From positions 10,675,864 to 10,739,863 of the forward strand of contig JACGWO010000008.1 of assembly GCA_034509735.1 (NCBI GenBank): 64,000 bases of DNA, given 5' to 3'. Shown here one piece after another: positions 56,187-64,000 of this stretch (within the stretch, counting starts at the first letter, position 1; every line of letters begins with the position of its first letter). The position numbers and the translations under genes were made by a program. The notes beneath the pieces were generated by a model. It was not told the DNA's origin and ran no database searches. It worked only from the letters and a program-made list of their open reading frames with translations. This DNA is from Sesamum alatum. Its lineage: Eukaryota > Streptophyta > Magnoliopsida > Lamiales > Pedaliaceae.

Positions 56187-58700
56187 TGTTAGTGTAGGTG
56201 GCCAGAAAGCCAATTAGTTGATTGTTTTGTAATCTACTGTCAACAATCTTATTTGATATAATATTAAATATCGTGAATATAGTTTATTTCTTTAGCCATA
56301 TTTATCGTGTTATATTTATATGTTATTACTGCATTTCACGGACAAAGCCCACAGACCAATTAAACTAATAAAGTTGGGCCACGCATTTGATGACAACTAT
56401 GAAACTAAGTTTCAAGGGTTGGGCTAAAACATTCCAAGTCAATAACTCTCAAGAATGGGCATTGAGGTGTTCTATAGAGACTTGCACTAAGTGATACATT
56501 CATATGATAAGTGTCGAGTTTCATCGACAACAGATATATGCCGTCTTTGCATTTTAAAGGGTGATTGACAAGTGGGTTGTCAAGTTTACTAAATTGACTC
56601 GCAGGAGTTGTCATATGGAAACCCGTGGGGTGTGATCAGTATGATTGAAACTCCTTACCTGTGAGAGTACGGAAGTTAGTCCTCTTACTTAAGGAGTCGC
56701 AATAGCCTTGTGTATAGGGCGACTGTATCTAGGTCCTGGCTGATGTAACTGCGTTATTACGTGATTACCAAAAGCCCTGCACCAGTGCAGCCAAAACATA
56801 CATGGAGGTTAGTGCATTTCAAGAAGGAATCTATCGCCCAAAATGAGATGATGGCGATCGCCTATATCTTCTAGATTGTGTTCATCTATAGAATTTTGTG
56901 GCTACAACTATTAATCAATTAGGAAAATAGTTTCCATGTTGATTTATGAGAAATATAGTCAAGAGTGGAAACATAGTTATCGAAGTCAAGTATGGGAATT
57001 AATTTAGAATTCCATGCCCTAGACTTTGATCGAAAGATAACTTGATGGAAGGACCATATCCGTACGGTACACACAGTTAAAGGTTCACACCAATTTCACC
57101 TATTCTCTAGTGGCATGAACGGTTGCTAGATGACCACCTATGGTAACGGCTCTTGGATTAATGAGTTAATCAGGAGTGGTTAACTGAATATGATTTAATT
57201 AATCTAGAGCAAGTTAGTTGCTAGATTAAATTGTATATGTCATACAAACTCAAGTCTAAATAAAGGTGGACCTATAAGGGTTACACACAAAACATTAACG
57301 ATATCGTTGAAAATTAATTGGAGAATTAATTTTAGATGGGAATTAATTATTGAATTAATCCCGAAAGACATAAAGGATTAAGTTAATAGAGCTTAAATTA
57401 ATTATTTGAATAATTGGACTATTCAATTGAGGTCCTATGTGATAGAAAACATAAAGTGTTAATTAATTGGATTAATTGAATATTTGAGTTTTGGGATTAA
57501 TTAATTGAATTAACTAATCTTACGTCTAAAAATTAAAGAAAGATTGATGTGGATTCAAAATTAATTGATTCAAATTGTGATCAAGCCTCAAGGACCTAGC
57601 ATGCATTAAAGGCCCTTGATCAGAGGTAGGCCTGTCAATGGGCCAAAATTACCCAGGCCCAGACCCATACTTTTAAAACAGGCCTACACCCAAACCCAGA
57701 CCCAGACCCAGACTCATCCAATTAAAAGGACTGGGTCTGGGTCGAGTAATATACTCGACCTTACCCATTCAGACCCAATTTTTCATACACCATCTCATCT
57801 CCTCCCTCAACCTCAGTCCAACCTTTGCCTTCCAAGCTCCCCGTCGTCGCGGCCGCGCGCACCCTAAGATCCCGCAGCTGTGCCCACCACCACTAATCCC
57901 GTGGCCGCGCACCCACCACAAGCCCATGTGAATGCATTTGTTTTTATTTTTTCTTTTTGAGTTTAGAGATTTGTTTATCTGTTGTTTTTTTTTTTTTTGG
58001 AAGATTTTGATATTTAATTTTGATTTCTTGGTCATGGATACTGAAAAAACTGTAAATGCATTTGGTTTCTTAAAAATGCTACTTAATTTGTAATTTATTT
58101 TGTTTTAATTCTATGTCTTTTTGGTAGAATGATAGAGTTATGAAAGTTTGAGAAGTTTATCTGGAAATCACATTGCTGTGAGACTGTTTTTTTAATCAAA
58201 ATTTAGAGTTGGTTGATTTATTATTTTAGGATTGTTTCGTTAATGTTCATCTAACAACAATAATATGGATTCATATTGTATTTTGTTGTTGTTCTTGATG
58301 GAGTTCTTTAAACAAGGGGTTTGGAAAAAAAAAAAAATAGAATCGAGTCTGGTCGGACCCGACCCAAAAGGCCGGGTCTGATCGGGTCTAGAGACCCATG
58401 GGTCTCAAGTTAGATTAAATAGGGTCTGGGTAATAATTAATTATTTGGGTCTTGTTTGGGTCTAGGCCTGGGTAGGATCTTACCCTATTCATTGACAGGC
58501 CTAATCAGAGGTTATGACTAGAGTTCACCTACCATTGACTTGAATGAACCACCGTCTCTATATATAGATGGTGTTGGAGCCTTGGTGGAGATACATACAT
58601 ATATATAGCTTCATTTTCTCTCATGTATATCTCTTCTTCCTCAAAAAGTTTATCCTTTTCATCATTTTCTTAAGAACTTGATATTCATTCAAGATGTATT
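56187..58700 (-). mobile_element. Inverted, diverged relative of the solo LTR
   Basis: The plus strand starts TGTTAGTGTAGG at 56,187, the complement of a CTAACA end. The minus-strand reading of 57,260-57,000 matches the solo LTR at 53,280-53,500 (ACATATACAATTTAAT, GGTGGTCATCTAGCAA, CACTAGAGAATAGGTGAA, GGTCCTTCCATCAAG). 56,460-56,400 matches 54,080-54,115 (TTGACTTGGAATGTTTTAG). A TATATATAGA motif near 58,560 may be its promoter. The far end is not defined. It is split by a hAT at 57,627. Confidence 0.7.
57627..58503. mobile_element. Non-autonomous hAT element, 877 bp, 8-bp TSD
   Basis: Ends TAGGCCTGTCAATGGGCC and, at the right, CATTGACAGGCCTA, perfect inverted complements over 14 bp. Flanked by ATCAGAGG on both sides (57,619-57,626 and 58,504-58,511). 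Subterminal GACCCAGACCC and GGGTCTGGGT arrays are inverted. The interior has a small GC-rich island (57,790-57,930) but no transposase. Confidence 0.93.
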
Positions 58701-58954
58701 CGGATTGATGGATTTGGATTTGAAAGAAGGATTTGGAAAAAGGATTTCAAAATACTCCATTGAGAAGAAGTTGAAATCCATCCATATTCATCAAAACATA
58801 GTTTAAAATTGAAATCCTTTAGATTTAGAATTATCCAAACGAATTCAAAGGGTTTGTTATTAAGGATTTAAAATTCATGATTTCAAATCCTTCAATCTAA
58901 ATGCAACCTTATGGTTTTCTTAAGAAATCTAGAACACTTTCTACTTCATAGTTT

Positions 58955-60765
58955 AATCTCATAAGACTCAAATCACGTCTTTTTAATCCTAAAAAGTTAT
59001 GTGCGTTGCACGTGGCTGTTAAATCCCATTAACAACCCCCCTCCCCTCCCTCTGGGAGGGAAAAATATATTTGAACCACCAAAAATTGAGGAAAAATGGA
59101 CCATAATTAGAGTACACTCATGTTTGAAAATATTGGAATAAATTTTGACCACAAACTATAAGAAATAAAATTTTGTTTTTTAAAAGATAAAAATATTGGT
59201 GAAATTTTATTTTAATATAAATAATAAAATAGTTCTAAATTATAATATTTTGTATTTTAGATAATTTCTAGGATCTTTTTATTATTTTTAAAATTCAATT
59301 ATTATTTTGTCTAAAATATTTTAATATTTACCACAAACTATGAGAAATAAAATTTATTTTTAAATAAAAGTATTAGATAAATTTTAGTTTTATATAAATA
59401 ATAAATTGCTTTAAAATTAAAATTATTTGTATTTGCGACAAATTCTAGCATCTTTTTATCATTTCTTAAAACTGAATTATTATTTGGTTTGAAAATATTT
59501 AATAATCTTCGACCTCAAACTATATGAAATAAATTAATTTGTATAAAAGTATTACATAAATTTAATTTATATGTAAATCATTAATTAATTTTTAAATTTT
59601 TATTATTTTTATTTTAGATATATTTTAGTAAATTTTTATTATTTGTTAATTAAGTATTATTTGATATATATGAAAATATCTTTAGTAAACTTTAACCACA
59701 AACTAAATGAAATAAATTTTATTGTTCAAAAATAAAAATATTAGAGAAATTTTATTTTAATATAAATAATTAAAGGTTTTTAATTTATAATTATTTGAAT
59801 TTGATACCTTTTTAATAACATTGATCACAAATAATAAGAAATAAAATTTATTTTTTTAAACATAAAAGTGTTACAGATACTTTATTTTACCATAAATAAT
59901 AAAATATTTTTAAGTTATAATTATTCAAAATTTAGATAAATTCCAGCATCTTTTAAATATAGTTTGAAATTATTTGGCCTAAAAATAATTTAATAAAAAT
60001 TATCTGAAATATTTTACATATTATTATTTGATCTAGAAATATTTTGATATATTTTTTTTTGTTATTTAAAAATAAAAATATTCGAGATAAATTTTATAAA
60101 TTCAAATCTTAGTTTATTATAAAATATTTTTTATATTAAAATAATATTTTTCTAATGTTTTTATTTTTGAAAAATATAAATTTTATTTCTTATAGTTTGT
60201 GGTCAAAAGTTTATTAAAGTATTTTCAGATCAAACAGTAGTTTAACTTTTTAAAAATTAAAAAATATTCTAGAATTTATCTAACATATAAATAATTATAA
60301 TTTTAAAATTAATTTATTATTTCAAATAAAATTTATCTAACACTTTTATTTTAAAACAATTAATTCATTTTTTCTTAGAGTTTGTGGTCGAACATTTAAA
60401 TATTTTCAAATAAAATAATAATTCAATTTTAAAAAATAATAAAAGATCCTACAAATTAATTGAAATACAAATAATTATAATTTTAAAATTATTTTTATTA
60501 TTTATATTAAAATAAAATTTCACTAATACTTTTTATTTTCTTAAAAAATAAATATTATATTAGTTTGTAGTCAAAGTTTATTAAAATATTTTTTAAACAT
60601 GAGTCAACTCTAATTATGGCGATTTTTTCCTCATGTTATGGTGGTTCACATGCATTTCTCCATCTCGAAAGGGGGAGTTAACGGCAGTTAACAACCATGT
60701 GCAACAAACATGAAGTTGTGGGACTAAAAAGGCGTGATTTTGAGTCTTATAGGACTAAAAGCGAC
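58955..60765. repeat. Long inverted repeat, ~1.8 kb, with ~180-bp subunits
   Basis: Outer arms: CTCATAAGACTCAAATCACG (58,959) and CGTGATTTTGAGTCTTATAG (from about 60,733) are complements, as are GTTGCACGTGGCTG and CCATGTGCAAC. Inside, the word ACCACAAACTATAAGAAATA recurs on the left at about 59,148, 59,330, 59,510, 59,693 and 59,823. Its complement (TTATAGTTTGTGGTCAA) recurs on the right at about 60,192, 60,376 and 60,560, mostly 130-185 bp apart. No coding sequence. A TTTTTTGTAGTG at 60,850-60,861 outside the right arm could be a CACTA-type end, but no left partner was found. Confidence 0.85.
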
Positions 60766-60869
60766 ATCTGTCATAGTTGTGGTATATATATAAAAAAAAA
60801 TCTGCTATAGTCTTATGGGACTAAAAAAGCATTTTGCCCATTGTCTGATAATTTTTTGTAGTGCATTAA

Positions 60870-61735
60870 TTGTCAATACATATTTTACTCAATTTAAATT
60901 AAAAATTGAAACTTTATACAATATATGTCATCTATACCAATATAAAAAGAAAACACCCTCCACACTCACAAATCACGGTTAATGACACTACTACACCATT
61001 TTTTTGTAAACTCAAAAATGTTATTCAACCCAAAATATAACTAATTTATATAACTTCTAAATTTTACAATAGTTGATAAATTAGTTTCTTTTCTTTCATT
61101 TTTTTAATGCGATGTATTGGTTTATATTTTGCTCTTATTTATAATACTATAATTTAAAGTGTGAAAGAATATTTATTATATGCATGAAGAAACGGTGTGC
61201 CACAACAACGATTATATATACATGCAACACATACTAATATATTGTTTTTATTCCAATGAACAATAAACTTAACAAAATTGGAGTAAATTTGATTTTTCAG
61301 TACATGTAATTACATAGAATAAATTTTTTAAAGGAAATTGATTGAGTAGTTAATTCAACATGAGGTATTATAATAATTTGCTGTAGTGGTATTAAAACTA
61401 CCACTTTGAGTTTAAAAACCCTCTTCCCTTTGTAATAGTACCAGTCGACGTGGTACACCTTCCGTTCGCGTGCATATAATAAATAATATTTCATGTTTTG
61501 AATATTTTATAAATATATATGTATATATATACACATACTAACATTTCACATTTCAAAAAGAAAAAAGGAAGGAATAAAGAAAATAAACAAACTTAGAGGT
61601 ATTATTGACATAACAAAAAATTGGTGTCGCGGTGTGAGTAACCATTTTTTATGAGTAAAAATAAAATTTTCTTTTTATATTAGTATAAATAGATAGATAA
61701 CATAAATGGGGATGAATTTCATTTCATAATCATAA
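60870..61735. other. Intergenic, no gene recognised
   Basis: AT-rich with a TATATATA stretch near 61,515-61,532. Nothing else identified. Confidence 0.45.
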
Positions 61736-61834
61736 AATGGAAACCCCACCCTCCTGAAACGCCCCTCCCCCCCTCCCCCCGTCTTTCTCCATGACCCTTC
61801 TTCACTGTATTCACTGGCGACGGTCAATTCTACA

Positions 61835-64000
61835 GTGACAGGAACTCACCTCTCCCAATGGATCTACCTGCAACTCCTAGGCTTAGTTCCCTACTGTCCA
61901 CCCAACACCCACCAGATTGGATACCCTATCCCACCAGTTTCACCTAACAGCACCACCCCTTTCACATCTCAGCTGCCACCATTAAATGCTCTGGATTCCT
62001 ACCACCCCCCAACCTACAAACATAGACTTTTATCCATTTCTCAACATGTCTACTTCCCATGGCTAAAGGAATGGTTCCTTTTACAAAATCAGACAACCCG
62101 AAACCCAATTCGCCCCGAGTTATTTTTACACAAGAAGAAACCCAAAGAATCCAGCATAAATGGCGACGTACCTTAATTCTACAAACGTTTGGGATCTACA
62201 GAATCATCCCTAATATTGAAAAACAGCTTCTTCGGATCTGGAGAATTTCCTCTGATATCTACAGTATCTATATGGGCAAAGGGAATTATATTATCACCCT
62301 TACAAACTCAGATGATTATTTCCTAGCCCTGGCTGGAGGACCTTGGTTCCTCTTTAACTCTTACTTACATATCCAATAGTGGCACCCTTATTTTGTCCCC
62401 AACACGAATCCTCCATCAACAATGTTTCTCTAGTTTCAATTGCCAAACCTCCTTATTGAGTTATATGATGTTCAAGAACTTTTTGCGAACGTACTTGAAG
62501 ACCTATCAAAACAGACGCTCATACTCATCTCCAAACAAAAGGGAAATGTGCCCGCATATGCGTTGAGATTGATAAGGGGACTCCACTACCAACAACCATT
62601 TTCCTGGATAATCATGTGCAAGAAATCCACTATGAGATACACACAACCTTCTACCATGGATGTGGGTGTGTAGATCATATCCTGAACACGTGCCTCAAGA
62701 GTCCACATCTTAAACACACCACCTCGTCCTCATCCAAACCATCAAACACAAATAACCACCAGACCCCCACCCCCAGACGAAGATGGGCCACGGAAGAGAG
62801 ACAATTCCCCCAAAATACCCACTCATGAAAAAGCCCCATTCCATCAACCAGAAAGAACACTACTTCAATTTCTTCTAAAAAAAAAAACAACAGTGCAACG
62901 CAAGCAACATACAACTCAGAATGACCTTAAATAAAAAACGCCAAATGTCATAAGCATTTCAAATATTTTTTCTATTTTAAAATCATGACCTTGGCCCTGA
63001 GAAGGCCTCTCATACTCATAATTTTTCTTACAATCAAAACTCCATTGCAGATTGTACAACAGCCAATAATCCAACACCAATGGAGACGAACCTTAATCAG
63101 ACAAAAGACATAGTTCTGGACCTAAATCAGACGAAAAACGCAATTCCGGCGGTGGTGTCAAATAGTTCAGAGGAGACCCCAACGGAGTTTCACATGTCAA
63201 CTTCCCTTCAGCATGTGTCATCATACATGTCATCGGCTCAAACCACAAGGAACTGCCCACCTGGCGACACATCAGATGCCGCTAGACCCTTCCACTTTGT
63301 TGTTTCTCCTCCAATAGTCGACATTCAAAATCAACCTCCAAAATCCCTAGAAATTCTAAAACCATTTGTTTCATCCGCACATGACCCAACACATGACCAT
63401 TTGTGCCATCATGAGACCCTACATACCCACCGCCCAATTAATCAAGTATCTCAATGCCACATCAAACCCAAAACTACACTTCTTTACACTGCTTCTTCCT
63501 CCAGAAAACGCCCAGCCCCTCTCCAATCTCTCACCTGATCTCATCTCTGCTTTGAAGCCTAATTCCCTCCTGCTGTTAACTTCCCTGCACCCAACAATGG
63601 CTCTTCCACCGAATCAAGACAACAATACACTGATATCATTACCATTGCCAAAAGTCTTCTCTCAGAACCCCCTTCTCCCCCCTCCTCGTCGTGTCACCCC
63701 TTGAATTCCACTGGCTCTGAATCATCCCCCTTCCAGTTCAAATCCACCTCCATTGACTCCACCAACTATGTCGGAAAACATTCCAGCGCCGGCAACCAAC
63801 CTTCCACTACCTACTGCACGCGTCCGAAACAACATGATCCCTCTAAGGATGAACGAGTTCATTTCCAGCCGTTTCATTCAACCCCGCACCTGTTCCTGAC
63901 TCCATGCACGCCCCCAAACTCCATCCTAGACCTACGAAAGAGAGGTGTTTGCAGGAAGCCCAATTTTGTCTGTACATCCATCCCCCAGAAAGAGACCTCC
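61835..64000 (+). pseudogene. LINE (L1-type) ORF1 remnant with DUF4283 region; continues past window
   Basis: From about 62,040 the reading gives MAKGMVPFTKSDNPKPNSPR, VIFTQEETQRIQHKWRRTLI, KQLLRIWRISSDIYSI, NSDDYFLALAGGPWFLFNSY and WHPYFVPN, the DUF4283 nucleic-acid-binding region of plant LINE ORF1. QLPNLLIELYDVQEL and KSTMRYTQPSTM follow. A degraded zinc knuckle (YHGCGCVDHILNTC in another frame) lies near 62,655-62,695, then a Ser/Thr/Pro-rich linker (63,080-64,000). In-frame stops near 62,380 and 62,415 and a frame change near the knuckle show it is inactive. The reverse transcriptase ORF would lie to the right, outside the window. Confidence 0.8.

Noticed and set aside
57616..58035. ORFs inside the hAT element
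   Set aside because: They arise from the GACCCA/TGGGTC subterminal arrays and a small GC-rich island; no transposase motif is present.
1..64000. A novel multi-gene system such as a metabolic gene cluster
   Set aside because: The recognisable host genes (peptide, RhoGDI, membrane protein, EMC3, acidic protein, F-box) belong to unrelated processes and are separated by transposon-rich DNA.

Overview
The window looks like nuclear DNA of a flowering plant, most likely a eudicot. The host genes have short exons split by GT-AG introns and are plant types: a RhoGDI with the plant N-terminus, an FBA-type F-box protein, a glycine-rich presumed plastid protein and EMC3. The intergenic DNA is AT-rich and packed with plant transposon families. 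Nothing bacterial, organellar or CRISPR-like is present. The species cannot be named from sequence alone.

Layout. 1-1,350: Ty3/gypsy gag remnant followed by a 15-unit tandem array. 1,740-4,016: decayed CACTA element with TNP2-type transposase fragments (- strand). 4,195-4,545: G-rich purine tract. 6,287-6,601: cysteine-rich secreted peptide gene (-). 10,672-12,003: five-exon RhoGDI gene (-). 13,499-15,313: three-exon membrane protein gene (-), sharing a 323-bp head-to-head promoter with an EMC3 gene (+, 15,637-19,105). That EMC3 copy is broken by three frameshifts and a missing exon. 19,600-31,400: no gene recognised; filled with inverted-repeat elements, many with target-site duplications. 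31,767-32,570: two-exon gene for an acidic Ala/Pro/Glu-rich protein (+). 33,241-43,000: an LTR with primer-binding site, then CACTA-type remnants apparently interrupted by a MULE (MuDR-type transposase, broken). 47,089-48,210: intact F-box gene (-) with a ~295-bp tandem duplication downstream. 50,130-55,514: gypsy pol remnant split by a 2.2-kb solo LTR with a perfect 5-bp target duplication. 56,187-58,700: inverted relative of that LTR carrying a hAT insertion. 58,955-60,765: long inverted repeat with ~180-bp subunits. 61,835-64,000: LINE ORF1 remnant running off the window.

The host genes do not form a pathway. RhoGDI controls ROP GTPases, EMC3 inserts ER membrane proteins, and the F-box protein would act in SCF ubiquitin ligases. 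The strongest biology is (1) the broken EMC3 behind an apparently intact promoter with eight site II motifs, and (2) an insertion history readable to the base from target-site duplications: a SINE inside a MITE, a hAT at a MITE's edge inside an intron, a mini-CACTA inside an inverted repeat, and a solo LTR inside a gypsy pol. I found no convincing undescribed molecular system. The best candidates for novelty are the cysteine-rich peptide, the long inverted repeat and the MITE family with 10-bp duplications.
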